Assembly (NCBI RefSeq): GCF_005780165.1
Contig: NZ_VAUV01000011.1
Span: 124,001-188,000, forward strand
DNA: 64,000 nucleotides
Source of the DNA: Phragmitibacter flavus
Lineage (GTDB): Bacteria; Verrucomicrobiota; Verrucomicrobiia; Verrucomicrobiales; Verrucomicrobiaceae
Reading direction: 5' to 3'
This document shows, in pieces, positions 54,169 to 63,775 of this stretch. The position numbers and the translations under genes were made by a program. The notes under the pieces were generated by a model, which was given only the letters and a program-made list of their open reading frames with translations, made no database searches and was not told the DNA's origin. The number at the start of each line of letters is the position of its first letter. Positions within the stretch are counted from its first letter, which is position 1.

Positions 54169-56364
54169 TTACGGCAATCCCAACAGTCGCTTCAATTCTG
54201 CCAGCAGGAACGTCGTATTGTCGAACGGTTGATAGCCCACATCCTGCCAGCGCACCTTTCCGTGGCCATCGAGCAAGAACGTTCCATGCAGCGGCGACTG
54301 CTCAAAATCATCATGGCATCCCCATGCCTTGAACGCCTCCAGCTTGGCATCAGCCAGCAACTTCACACGCGGCTCATTCTCCGACCCAATCAGCTTCGCG
54401 GTCCGGCCCAAATCCGCCGGTGATTCGTTGCCAATGGCCACCATCTCCACCCCTGCTTCCTTGAACTTCGCCGCCGTTTCATGGAATGCCTTCAATTGCG
54501 ACACGCAATGTGAACACTCCCCGCTCAAATAGAAAAACACCAGCACCGGCTTGCCGGCAAAATCCTCCGCCACCTCACGCACCACCCCGTCCGCATCCGC
54601 CGCCTTCAGTTCTTTGGCAGCCACCGGACTCCAGTGCAGCGGACCCAATGAATCCAATGCCGGACGATCCGCTCCCTCCTTGCTGACCTCCACCGACTTG
54701 CGCCATCCTCCTTCGATCCCTAACTCCACCGATGCTTCATCCAGCTTCTTGCTGAACGGCAAATCCGTATCCATCGCCGCACCAAGCTCACCCACCTTAT
54801 CAAAAACCTTCAAAGCCTCCTCACGCTTTCCATACCCAAGCAAAATCTCCACCCTCAGCGCCTGACCGGCCGCATCCGTGGGCAGCTTGTTCGCCATTTC
54901 GATCGCCTTCTCCTGATTGCCTAAACGCTGATGATATCGCGCCAAGCGGTCATTCGGCACCCCCTTCAACGCTTCCAACAACTTGACGATCTGCTCCTTG
55001 GGCTTTTTCGCCATCATCATCTCCAACACCCGCAACTCCGCCATCGCCTGATCCTCCAACGATGGCTCAGCCTCCTTTTTCTCGGTCGCTGGCTTGTCCT
55101 TTTTCTCCTTCTCCGTTTCTTTTTTCTCCGCCACTTTTTTCGGTGCCGATTTTTTCAGCGATCCCGCCTTCGCCACCGTCTTGGCCAATCTCGCCTGATC
55201 TCCACTAAAAAATGCCGCAACACCCATCGCCCTCAATCTCGCAAACTCATGACTCCGATTCGCCGTGACATCCAGCAACGATGACCCGTCCAGCTCCAGC
55301 ACCTTTTCCCAAAGCTCAAACTTCAACAACGTCTCCAGCAACCGCGTCCGACCATACGACGCCGCCGAGTTTTTCTTCTCCAAAGTATTCCCATTCGGGT
55401 GCTGCGGCATGCTCAACAGATTCTTCGCCAGCTCCACACTTTCCTCCGCGCGACCAAGATCATTCCAAACCCGGATCAGCCACTCCGCATTGTGCGCATA
55501 GTTGTGAATCTGATCCGTCAACACCCTCGACCGCGCCACATAAGCATGATCCACCCTCAGCGCCGCCTCCTGCGCCCATGCCGAATCCCGAGCACGACTC
55601 GTCTTGCTGTAGGTATGCGCCGGCATGTGCCACATGTGCGCAATTCCCGGAGCACTCTGACCACACAACGCCGCCGAATTCAGCGCCCGCTTCGCTTTGC
55701 CCGTGTCCCACAAATGAATCCGGTAATGATGCGCCGGATGCATCGGCTCCTTTTCCAAGATCCCTTTCAAAATCCCATCCACCGCTTCCCGACTCACCAT
55801 CGGCACTCCACCATCCTTTGCTTTCCAGATCGCCCAAGCCAAAAACGCCCGAGCCTCCAGATCCTCCGGATGCTCCTGCACCACCGACTCCAAATCCTCA
55901 ATGAAGCCCAGATGCCGATCCTTCGCCTCCCGCTTGGCACTGTCATAAAACCGGTTCAGCGCATCGATCCACATCACCTCCCGCGCCGAGGCCTTCCTTT
56001 TGAGTTTCATCGCCTCCGCAATGAACCCCTTAGCCCGCTTTTCATTGTTCACATTCGCCATCGCACATCCCCAAAAAGCCATCGCACACTCCGGGTCCAG
56101 CATGGCCACCTGCCGGAACGAACGCTCTGCCTCATAATACCAAAACCCATGCAACTGCCCCACGCCCTGATTGAAAAACCGTTGGGCCTCCGCGTTCTTC
56201 GTGCTGATCGGGAAATTCACCTTGCCCATCCCTTCCATCAACACCGCCCGCTGTCGTGGCCCCTCGTTGAACACCTCCCCATGCGAAGAATGCCCCGGCA
56301 ACACCTCCTCACCGTGAAGAGGAAACGAAAAGCCCAAACACAACATCATCCATCCAACGCGCAT
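54169..56364 (-). CDS. TPR protein with C-terminal thioredoxin-like domain
   Basis: This exported protein is about 731 residues long. The signal (VGWMMLCLGFSFPLHGEE) is followed by many helix pairs of TPR type (FFNQGVGQLHGFWYYEAERS; DLEARAFLAWAIWKAKDGGV). A Lys/Glu-rich coiled region near 430-460 (KEKKDKPATEKKEAEP) follows. The C-terminal ~170 residues are a peroxiredoxin-like fold with FFYLSGECSHCVSQLKAFHE, where the CxxC could be a redox pair. It probably acts in the periplasm as a redox-linked scaffold. It is convergent with the 53737 gene. Confidence 0.75.
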   Translation of the reverse strand: MRVGWMMLCLGFSFPLHGEEVLPGHSSHGEVFNEGPRQRAVLMEGMGKVNFPISTKNAEAQRFFNQGVGQLHGFWYYEAERSFRQVAMLDPECAMAFWGCAMANVNNEKRAKGFIAEAMKLKRKASAREVMWIDALNRFYDSAKREAKDRHLGFIEDLESVVQEHPEDLEARAFLAWAIWKAKDGGVPMVSREAVDGILKGILEKEPMHPAHHYRIHLWDTGKAKRALNSAALCGQSAPGIAHMWHMPAHTYSKTSRARDSAWAQEAALRVDHAYVARSRVLTDQIHNYAHNAEWLIRVWNDLGRAEESVELAKNLLSMPQHPNGNTLEKKNSAASYGRTRLLETLLKFELWEKVLELDGSSLLDVTANRSHEFARLRAMGVAAFFSGDQARLAKTVAKAGSLKKSAPKKVAEKKETEKEKKDKPATEKKEAEPSLEDQAMAELRVLEMMMAKKPKEQIVKLLEALKGVPNDRLARYHQRLGNQEKAIEMANKLPTDAAGQALRVEILLGYGKREEALKVFDKVGELGAAMDTDLPFSKKLDEASVELGIEGGWRKSVEVSKEGADRPALDSLGPLHWSPVAAKELKAADADGVVREVAEDFAGKPVLVFFYLSGECSHCVSQLKAFHETAAKFKEAGVEMVAIGNESPADLGRTAKLIGSENEPRVKLLADAKLEAFKAWGCHDDFEQSPLHGTFLLDGHGKVRWQDVGYQPFDNTTFLLAELKRLLGLP

Positions 56365-56516
56365 TCGATGATAACGCTCACACTCATTCAAACATGTCAA
56401 GATTCATCCTTTAGCCCTTCGCCTTTATCCTTTCTCCCTTGCTCCCCCCCGACCCCCTGTGCTAAACGTAACGGTTCGCGTCGTCACGGCGCGTGTTTTG
56501 ATCCGCTTATTATCTC

Positions 56517-59500
56517 ATGCCTGGTGCCGCCGAAGTAGAATCTTTCCTCAGTCTGTTTGATGCCCCCACCATCACCGCCGCAAGGCAGTTGGTTGAAACT
56601 CGCAGGACCCGTATCCTGAAGCACGGAGCCGAAAACTTCCTCGCCGAAATCTCCTTCGAGGACGAAATCATCCAGGCCACCTTCAAAAAACACAAACAAA
56701 TCTGGTCCGGCAACACCGACGCCACCGGTGCCCAACACAAAATCGCCCTCTGTGCCGCCATGCTCGAGGCCGAAATGACCCACGGCCAGTTTGGCGGCAC
56801 CGAACCCCAGCTCAGCCTCACCGAGATCGTCGAAGACAAACTCTCCCGCAAACTTGCCGCCACCGAAGAGCAATACCTCGCCAAGGTCGAAAAACGACAC
56901 GAACGCTACCAGGCTCTCGGCGAAATCCACGATCACGACCTCGTCCGACTCAACTCCCGCTGGCCCATCCAAAGTTACGAACCCCTCAAACTTTGGCCAA
57001 AACCCCCCAAAGACGTTCTCGAATTCTGGAACTACCTTGCCGCCGCCCTCGTCGACCGCAAACTCACCTACCCCGCCTTCCTCGAAAGCGTCACCGACCT
57101 CGCCGGCACCAACGCCAAACTCGACGCCTGGAAACAAGCCGAAGACCTTCCCCGCTGGGCCGAACTCATCCGCGAATTCAGCCAGCGCGAAAACCCCACC
57201 CTCACCGAGGCCGAACTACGCCTCATCATCACCCCCGCCGAAGCGCGCTTCCAGCTCCACGACCTCGAACAGGACAAATGGCGCACCCTGGTTGAAGACG
57301 AGCTCGACCAGTTCCTCGCCCAAGACCGCCTCAACGCCCTCCGCCTGCCCCTTCCTTCGCGCATCCTCATCGAATCCGCCGCCCGCTGGATTCCGCGTCA
57401 ACTTCAGCCCATCATCCGACTCGAAGAACACGACGCCGCCCACTGGCTCGCCTCGCTCCTCACCCAACCCGAACTCAGCCACCACCTCGTCAGCCTCAAC
57501 GAAACCCCCTTCCGCCAGTCACCCAGCCCGCTGAACTGGACCGCCGAAGAGGTCCCTGCCGAAGGCCCACGCGCCGCCACCATCATCCTCCATCTGCGCG
57601 ATGGTGAAGGCAACGAACCCCAAAAGCCCCTTCGTTACCTCCCCGCCGCCCAGCCTCTTTACCTCGCCTCCGACACCCTCTATCGCGGTCCCGCCAACTT
57701 TGAAGAAGGCACCCAGGCGCAAACCTCCATCGAAATCCCCCTCCAGGCCCTCGCCAGCGAAGAAGGCATCCAGTTCCTTAATAAACTCGGCATCGACCTC
57801 CCGCCCAACCTCGCCCAAAAAGTCACCCGCGAGACTTTCAACGTCCGACTCATCGCCAAATGCCTCCCCAAGGCTGAACAGGGCTCCACCGAACACGCCA
57901 GCATCAGCGTCGAGGCCACCAGCTCCAACGGCCTCCTCACCCAGCGCCTGCGCGGCCGCCGCTGGGAAATGCAGGAACAACTCCGCGCTCCCGACGACAC
58001 CATTCCCTGCTACGACCGCAATACCCTCGACATTGCCATTCCGCTCGTCGAAGGCATCAAGGGCACTTACGACCTCGAACTCGACGCCTTCCGCGTCCGC
58101 GTCACCAAAACCTTCCCCCAACAATTCGAAACCTGGGCCCGCTCCCTCCCTGAAACCGTCACCCTGCAAACTGACGACCGGCTTCAGTCGATCCTCGAAG
58201 ACCCGCTCACTGCCAAAGTCCGCCTCGAAGTCAACGAAACCGGCATGGACTGGTTCGACCTCCGCCTCGTTTTTGACATCGAAGGCCTCGAACTCAAACC
58301 CGCCGAAATCCGCCGCCTTATCGCCGCCCGCGGTGGTTACGTCCGTCTCGCCGACGGCACCTGGCGCTCCGTCAAACTCGAACTCAGCGAAGAACAACAA
58401 GACGCCTTTGCCGCCCTTGGCATCGACCTCAACGACCTCTCCGACGAAGCCCACCCCATTCACGCCCGTCAACTCGCCCTGCAGCAACGCAGGGAACTCC
58501 TCCCGCCCGAACTCTGGGACACCGTCCGCGAACGCCTCAACTCCCTCGACCTTCAGACCAAACCCGACGTTCCCGCCGAACTCAACGCCACCCTCCGTCC
58601 CTATCAGGTCGAAGGTTTCCAGTTTCTCGTCTACCTCGCCATCAACCGCTTCGGCGGGGTTCTTGCCGACGACATGGGTCTCGGCAAAACCATGCAGTCC
58701 ATCACCTGGATGCTCTGGTTGCGCAATCACGCCATTGCCGAAGGCCGTCCCCTCAGTCCGATTCTCGTCGTCTGCCCCAAATCGGTCCTCGACGTCTGGG
58801 CCATCGAAATTGCCAAAGCTGCCCCCAGCCTACGCGTCCAGGTCTTGCGCGAAAAAGACACCCTCAACATTGAGGAAACCAAGGCCAACATCGACGTCCT
58901 CGTCCTCAATTACGCGCAACTCCGCGCCTGCATTGAAGACCTCTCCAAGGTCCCCTGGCTCGCCGCCATCCTGGACGAAGGCCAGCAAATCAAGAATCCC
59001 GACTCCAAAGTCGCCAAAGCCGCCCGCCTCCTCCAAGCCCAGAACCGCCTCGTCCTCACCGGCACGCCCCTTGAGAACCGCCTCCTCGATCTCTGGTCGC
59101 TCATGACCTTCGCCACCCCTGGTGCCCTCGGTGACCGCGCCTACTTCCAGAAGCACTTCGACCGACGCAAAGACGACCGCGCCGCCGAGCGACTCAGCGC
59201 CCGACTCCGCCCCTTCATCCTGCGCCGCACCAAGTCCCAGGTTGCCCGCGACCTCCCCCCACGCTCCGAAGAATCCATGCTCTGCGAACTCAGCGGCATC
59301 CAGGAACAACTTTATCGCGAGCAGTTGGCCAACGCGCAGCACATGATCCTCACCGCCACCGGTGCCGATGCCCTCAGCAAACGCCGCTTCGCGATTCTCC
59401 AGGCGATCACCCGACTCCGTCAAATCTGCTGTCACCCCGCCCTTGTTCAGCCCGACGCCATCAACGAAGAAAGCGCCAAGCTCAACGCCCTCATGGAACT

Positions 59501-60011
59501 CCTCGACCAGCTGCACGACGAAGGCCACAAGGTCCTCGTCTTCTCGCAGTTCGTCACCATGCTCAAAATCATCCGAGACAAACTCATCGAACTCGACCGC
59601 CCCCACCACTGGCTCACCGGAGCCACCCAAAACCGCGCCGAGGTCGTCGAAAGCTTCCAGAACACCCCCGACCCCAGCGTCTTCCTCCTCTCCCTCAAAG
59701 CCGGTGGCAGCGGCCTCAACCTCACCGCCGCCAGCTACGTCGTTCTCTACGACCCCTGGTGGAACCCCGCCGTCGAAAACCAAGCCATCGACCGCGCCCA
59801 CCGCATCGGCCAGACCCAACCCGTCATGGCCTACCGTCTCCTGGCGAAAAACACCATCGAAGAAAAAATCCAGCGCCTCCAGCAGCAGAAACAATTCATG
59901 TCCCAAGACGTCCTCGGCAGCGAAAGCTTCTCCCGCTCCCTTGATCGCGCCGACCTCGAATACCTCTTCGGCATCGGCGATCCACCCGACGACGCTCACA
60001 CTGCGGATTGA
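56517..60011 (+). CDS. SNF2-family DEAD/DEAH-type helicase
   Basis: This 1164-residue Swi2/Snf2 ATPase translocates on double-stranded DNA. A long N-terminal region (residues 1-690) of unknown fold precedes the helicase core: Walker A DDMGLGKTM near 718, DEGQQIKNP as motif II near 820, LTGTPLENRLLDLWSL, LRQICCHPALV and GGSGLNLTAASYVVLYDPW. Motif II DEGQ replaces the usual DEAH. Large bacterial SNF2 proteins aid transcription restart or repair. Both helicase lobes look complete. Confidence 0.88.
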   Translation: MPGAAEVESFLSLFDAPTITAARQLVETRRTRILKHGAENFLAEISFEDEIIQATFKKHKQIWSGNTDATGAQHKIALCAAMLEAEMTHGQFGGTEPQLSLTEIVEDKLSRKLAATEEQYLAKVEKRHERYQALGEIHDHDLVRLNSRWPIQSYEPLKLWPKPPKDVLEFWNYLAAALVDRKLTYPAFLESVTDLAGTNAKLDAWKQAEDLPRWAELIREFSQRENPTLTEAELRLIITPAEARFQLHDLEQDKWRTLVEDELDQFLAQDRLNALRLPLPSRILIESAARWIPRQLQPIIRLEEHDAAHWLASLLTQPELSHHLVSLNETPFRQSPSPLNWTAEEVPAEGPRAATIILHLRDGEGNEPQKPLRYLPAAQPLYLASDTLYRGPANFEEGTQAQTSIEIPLQALASEEGIQFLNKLGIDLPPNLAQKVTRETFNVRLIAKCLPKAEQGSTEHASISVEATSSNGLLTQRLRGRRWEMQEQLRAPDDTIPCYDRNTLDIAIPLVEGIKGTYDLELDAFRVRVTKTFPQQFETWARSLPETVTLQTDDRLQSILEDPLTAKVRLEVNETGMDWFDLRLVFDIEGLELKPAEIRRLIAARGGYVRLADGTWRSVKLELSEEQQDAFAALGIDLNDLSDEAHPIHARQLALQQRRELLPPELWDTVRERLNSLDLQTKPDVPAELNATLRPYQVEGFQFLVYLAINRFGGVLADDMGLGKTMQSITWMLWLRNHAIAEGRPLSPILVVCPKSVLDVWAIEIAKAAPSLRVQVLREKDTLNIEETKANIDVLVLNYAQLRACIEDLSKVPWLAAILDEGQQIKNPDSKVAKAARLLQAQNRLVLTGTPLENRLLDLWSLMTFATPGALGDRAYFQKHFDRRKDDRAAERLSARLRPFILRRTKSQVARDLPPRSEESMLCELSGIQEQLYREQLANAQHMILTATGADALSKRRFAILQAITRLRQICCHPALVQPDAINEESAKLNALMELLDQLHDEGHKVLVFSQFVTMLKIIRDKLIELDRPHHWLTGATQNRAEVVESFQNTPDPSVFLLSLKAGGSGLNLTAASYVVLYDPWWNPAVENQAIDRAHRIGQTQPVMAYRLLAKNTIEEKIQRLQQQKQFMSQDVLGSESFSRSLDRADLEYLFGIGDPPDDAHTAD

Positions 60012-60053
60012 TTCCTCTAAAAGTAGAAGGTTCGTTCCGAGCCATGCATAAGT

Positions 60054-60083
60054 AATTGACTATTTTAATGGTCAATTTATCAT
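60054..60083 (+). promoter_or_regulatory. Promoter and palindromic operator of the second TA pair
   Basis: TTGACT (60056-60061) and TATCAT (60078-60083) are separated by 16 bases. The palindrome AATTGAC-N10-GTCAATT (60054-60077) covers the -35 and spacer, as expected of autorepression. The predicted start of transcription is within a few bases of the antitoxin ATG, so the mRNA may be leaderless. Confidence 0.65.
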
Positions 60084-60088
60084 GCACT

Positions 60089-60394
60089 ATGACCGTGCTC
60101 GAATCTACCGAGCGGCAAATCGCCGTTTCACAATTCAAAGCCCACTGCACCGAAGAACTCCGGTCGGTTGAAGAGGATGGCATCACACTCATCATCACCC
60201 GTCACGGCAAAGCCATCGCCCAGATCTCCCCGCCATCGTCAAAGAATATCCCCACCATCGCTGAATGGATTGGTTCAGGCAAAAAATTCACCCTGGCCTC
60301 GGACGAGATGGTGAACTCATTCGATTCCCCCACTTGGAAACCTCACGACTGGGAGCAAAAACCCGCCCAAACTCTTGATCCGATGGACAACTGA
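60089..60394 (+). CDS. Phd/YefM-type antitoxin
   Basis: This 101-residue antitoxin has the Phd core QIAVSQFKAHCTEELRSVEE followed by GITLIITRHGKAIAQI. The C-terminal half (EWIGSGKKFTLASDEM) should wrap the PIN toxin. It lies directly downstream of a palindrome over its promoter, which suggests autorepression. The chosen ATG (60089) leaves almost no 5' leader. The toxin gene starts four bases after the stop. It is a second, unrelated copy of the module seen at 20038. Confidence 0.88.
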   Translation: MTVLESTERQIAVSQFKAHCTEELRSVEEDGITLIITRHGKAIAQISPPSSKNIPTIAEWIGSGKKFTLASDEMVNSFDSPTWKPHDWEQKPAQTLDPMDN

Positions 60395-60398
60395 TCCC

Positions 60399-60815
60399 AT
60401 GCAGGCCATCAACTATCTTCTCGATACCAACGCATGGTTCCGGCTATTTGACCGCCCCGAACAAATTGCTCCCAGCACCATTTCCCTCTTAAGAACCGAA
60501 AACGTTCTCGCCCTCTCCAGCATCAGCCTCATAGAGGTTGCCCAAAAAAACGCCTCCAAACGAGGTCCTCTGTTCACGCTGCCAATTGACCGATGGTTCC
60601 TTGCGGCGCTGCCATCTCAACGAATCAAAATTTTCGACATCACCCCCGAAATCGCAGCCAAGACCTACGACCTCGGCCCAGATTTCCACGGCGACCCAGC
60701 CGACCGCATCATCGCCGCTACCGCCATCATCCACAATCTCGTTCTTGTCACCTCAGACGAGTTGCTGCTATCCAACCCCCTTATTCAAACCCTGGCCACG
60801 AATTCTTCAGGTTGA
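60399..60815 (+). CDS. PIN-domain ribonuclease toxin (VapC-like)
   Basis: This 138-residue PIN protein has all four acidic positions intact: YLLDTNAWFRL, SLIEVAQK, DPADRIIAATA and VTSDELLL. It should cleave RNA once freed from the antitoxin. The ATG at 60399 is preferred over an upstream TTG. It is a stand-alone Phd-PIN pair with the preceding gene, ending before a hairpin that is shared with the convergent menB gene. Confidence 0.88.
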   Translation: MQAINYLLDTNAWFRLFDRPEQIAPSTISLLRTENVLALSSISLIEVAQKNASKRGPLFTLPIDRWFLAALPSQRIKIFDITPEIAAKTYDLGPDFHGDPADRIIAATAIIHNLVLVTSDELLLSNPLIQTLATNSSG

Positions 60816-60826
60816 ACAATAATCTC

Positions 60827-60845
60827 GCCACCCCCAATGGGTGGC
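60827..60845. terminator. Possible convergent terminator hairpin
   Basis: GCCACCC-CCAAT-GGGTGGC is a strong stem between the PIN-toxin and menB genes. It has no T-run on either strand, so its role in termination is uncertain. Confidence 0.45.
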
Positions 60846-60874
60846 TCGGTGAACTGCGCAATCAACCCATCCAC

Positions 60875-61687
60875 TCAAGGCACCCTAGGAAACTTGGAAA
60901 AATCCGGTTTCCTTTTTTCTACAAACGCGTTCTTCCCTTCCTTTGCTTCTTCGCTCATGTAATAAAGCAAGGTCGCATTGCCTGCCAGATCCAGCAGTCC
61001 CATCTGACCATCGCAGTCCGCGTTCAAAGCCGACTTCAAACAACGCAGGGCCAGCGGGCTGTGTTGCAGAATCTCCCTCGCCCACTTCAAGGTCTCCTCT
61101 TCCAGCTGCGCCAGCGGCACCACCGTGTTCACCAAACCCATGTCGAGCGCCTGCTGCGCATCATATTGACGACACAAATACCAAATCTCCCGCGCTTTCT
61201 TCTGTCCCACGATCCGCGCCAGATAGCTGCTGCCCAATCCGCCGTCAAACGAACCCACCTTCGGACCCGTTTGACCAAAGCGCGCGTTGTCTGCCGCAAT
61301 GGTCAGATCACACACCACATGCAAGACATGACCGCCACCAATGGCATAACCCGCCACCATTGCGATGACCGGCTTCGGAATTCCACGAATCTTCTTCTGC
61401 AAATCCAACACGTTCAATCGCGGCACTCCATCGCCACCCACATAACCCGCATGTCCCCTTACCTTCTGGTCGCCACCAGAACAAAACGCATCCGGACCTT
61501 CGCCCGTCAGGATCACCACTCCGACCTCTGGATCTTCATGGGCAATGTCAAAAGCCTGCAACATCTCCTGCACCGTCAGCGGCCGGAATGCATTGCGCAC
61601 CTCAGGCCGGTTGATGGTGATCTTGGCCACACCATCGCTGGTCTTTTCCAGCTTGATGTCAGTGAAGTCTTTGACGGTGGTCCACAT
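60875..61687 (-). CDS. menB: 1,4-Dihydroxy-2-naphthoyl-CoA synthase
   Basis: This enzyme of about 270 residues closes the second ring of menaquinone from O-succinylbenzoyl-CoA. Crotonase-fold motifs are present: [31 protein letters not shown] (the MenB-specific loop), [20 protein letters not shown] and [20 protein letters not shown]. The ATG at 61687 gives the standard [11 protein letters not shown] start. The htpG gene ends 62 bases upstream. A heptamer array lies just upstream of the start. Other men genes are not in the window. Confidence 0.92.
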   Translation of the reverse strand: MWTTVKDFTDIKLEKTSDGVAKITINRPEVRNAFRPLTVQEMLQAFDIAHEDPEVGVVILTGEGPDAFCSGGDQKVRGHAGYVGGDGVPRLNVLDLQKKIRGIPKPVIAMVAGYAIGGGHVLHVVCDLTIAADNARFGQTGPKVGSFDGGLGSSYLARIVGQKKAREIWYLCRQYDAQQALDMGLVNTVVPLAQLEEETLKWAREILQHSPLALRCLKSALNADCDGQMGLLDLAGNATLLYYMSEEAKEGKNAFVEKRKPDFSKFPRVP

Positions 61688-61700
61688 AGGAGAAAGGGAT

Positions 61701-61728
61701 AAGTGAAAAGAGAAAAGTAATAAGTGCC
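61701..61728 (-). repeat. Heptamer array (AAGTGAA-type)
   Basis: Four in-phase seven-mers read AAGTGAA, AAGAGAA, AAGTAAT and AAGTGCC. They lie just upstream of the menB ATG. The period matches the other arrays. Confidence 0.65.
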
Positions 61729-61749
61729 TGATCAAACTTGCCGCCTTGA

Positions 61750-63594
61750 TCACGCAACCGCCTGCTCCATGATCCGGTTCACGCGATTGATCATGGCCTG
61801 CGTGTCATCCAGCAAACCGGCTGACATCAATGCATTGTCGAGCAACTGCTCGGCCACCAACTCGGCCAGCTCCACATTGCTGTCCTTCAAACCAAACAGT
61901 TTCAGCGCGATGGCATGCGACGGATTGATTTCGAGGATCACCGAAGGACCACCAAAATCCTCGTTCTTCAGCGCCTTCATCATCTGGCGCATCTGCGGCG
62001 TCATCTCGCCATCCGGCACCACTGCCATCGAAGGACTGCTCACCAGGCGTTTGCCCGCACGCACTTCCTGCACACGCGTGCCGAGCTTCTCCTTCACCCA
62101 TGCGCAAAGGGTCTCGGTGTCTTCTTTGCTCAAGGTCTGGCCATCCGGGTTGTTGTCGCCCAGATCCACTTCGCTCGAATTGACGGCTTGCAATGGTTTG
62201 TCGCTGAACTTGCCCAGGGCACTCACGACATAGTCATCGATGCTCTCGAATAGATACAGAACCTCAAATCCTTTGCTCTTGAAAGCCTCAAGATAGGGAC
62301 CGCTTTCAATCGCTGCACGACTCGGAGCAATCTGATAATAGATCGCCTTCTGCTCTTCCTTCATGCGCGACACGTAAGTGCCCAGGCTCACCACCTCGCC
62401 CGGCTCGGTCAACGATGACTCGAAACGCAGCAGCTTGGCGATGGTCTCCTTGTTCTCGAAATCCGTCGCCACGCCTTCCTTGATGAAACGTGAAAAATCC
62501 TTGTAAAACTCCGCATACTTCTTCGCATCGCCATCCGCCTCGCGCTCGAGAAACTTGATCACGCGGCCCTGCACCACACTGGCCAGTTTGCGAAACAATG
62601 AGCTGTCCTGCATTGATTCACGCGAGATGTTCAATGGCAGATCTTCGCTGTCGACCACACCGCGAATGAAGCGCATCCACTCCGGCAGGAATTTCTTTGG
62701 TTTCGCATCGATCAACACCCGACGGCAATACAAGGAAATTGCCGGTTCCATCTGACCCATGCCGAACTGCTCCGGATTGTGGGATGGCGCAAACAACAAC
62801 GCATTGATGCTCAACGGCGCATCCGCATTGAAGTGGAACGTGTATTTCGGATCATCAAACGCGTGGGCGGCAAACTTGTAGAACTCCTTGTATTGCTCCT
62901 CGGTCACCTCGCTCTTGTTCTTCAGCCACAACGCTTCAATCGTGTTGATGCGCTCCCCGTTCAGCAAAATCGGGAAGGTCACAAAGTTCGAATACTTCGC
63001 GAGGATCTGCTTGATGCGCTCAGGTTTGGCAAACTCCACCGCATCGTCCTTCAACTGCAAAACCATTTTGCAGCCTCGGTTCTGGCCTTCCACTTCCTCA
63101 ATGGTGTATCCGGTCGCGCCATCGCTGGTCCACACCAAGTGTTCGCCATCCTTGCGCCATGAGTGCGTGTAAACCTTCACCTCACTCGCCACCATGAAGG
63201 CGGAATAAAATCCCACACCAAACTGGCCGATCAGATTGTGCGCCCCGTCCTTGCCGGACTCCTTGAGCGCGTTCACAAATGCCTTTGAACCGGAATGGGC
63301 GATGGTGCCAAGATTCTCCACCAACTCCGCGCGCGTCATGCCGATGCCATGATCGGCAATGGTCAGCGTCTTCGCGGTTTCATCCGTGGTGATGCGGATC
63401 TCCAAAGGCAGAGCCTCATCGAAAATGTCCTTCTCGGTCAGTTGCAGAAGGCGCATTTTTTCCAGCGCATCAGAGGCGTTGCTCACCAGCTCACGCGCGA
63501 AAATTTCGCTGTCTGTGTAAAGCGAATGAATGACGATGTCGAGAAGTTGCCGGACTTCGGCCTGGAACTCATGGGTGGGAACTGCGGTGCTCAT
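61750..63594 (-). CDS. htpG: Chaperone protein HtpG (Hsp90)
   Basis: This 614-residue Hsp90 family chaperone helps fold or stabilise client proteins in an ATP-dependent cycle. The GHKL ATPase motifs [24 protein letters not shown] and [13 protein letters not shown] are in the first 140 residues. The middle domain has [20 protein letters not shown], and the C-terminal dimerisation region ends [14 protein letters not shown]. The length is typical. It is upstream of menB on the same strand. No heat-shock (CIRCE) element was seen in the 180-base gap before it. Confidence 0.95.
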   Translation of the reverse strand: MSTAVPTHEFQAEVRQLLDIVIHSLYTDSEIFARELVSNASDALEKMRLLQLTEKDIFDEALPLEIRITTDETAKTLTIADHGIGMTRAELVENLGTIAHSGSKAFVNALKESGKDGAHNLIGQFGVGFYSAFMVASEVKVYTHSWRKDGEHLVWTSDGATGYTIEEVEGQNRGCKMVLQLKDDAVEFAKPERIKQILAKYSNFVTFPILLNGERINTIEALWLKNKSEVTEEQYKEFYKFAAHAFDDPKYTFHFNADAPLSINALLFAPSHNPEQFGMGQMEPAISLYCRRVLIDAKPKKFLPEWMRFIRGVVDSEDLPLNISRESMQDSSLFRKLASVVQGRVIKFLEREADGDAKKYAEFYKDFSRFIKEGVATDFENKETIAKLLRFESSLTEPGEVVSLGTYVSRMKEEQKAIYYQIAPSRAAIESGPYLEAFKSKGFEVLYLFESIDDYVVSALGKFSDKPLQAVNSSEVDLGDNNPDGQTLSKEDTETLCAWVKEKLGTRVQEVRAGKRLVSSPSMAVVPDGEMTPQMRQMMKALKNEDFGGPSVILEINPSHAIALKLFGLKDSNVELAELVAEQLLDNALMSAGLLDDTQAMINRVNRIMEQAVA

Positions 63595-63775
63595 AGATGG
63601 TCAATAGAGAAAATGGTAAGAAGAATCCGAAAAGTCGGGCCATGACCATAATCAAGAACCGGCCACGATCAACCCCCTGTTGAATCAACGTGGGTCGAAC
63701 CCGCCTTTCCAATTTACGGAATGGCGTGTCGATCAAGACGCTCTGTCTGACTCGAAAAGTGATTGCGGAATTTTT

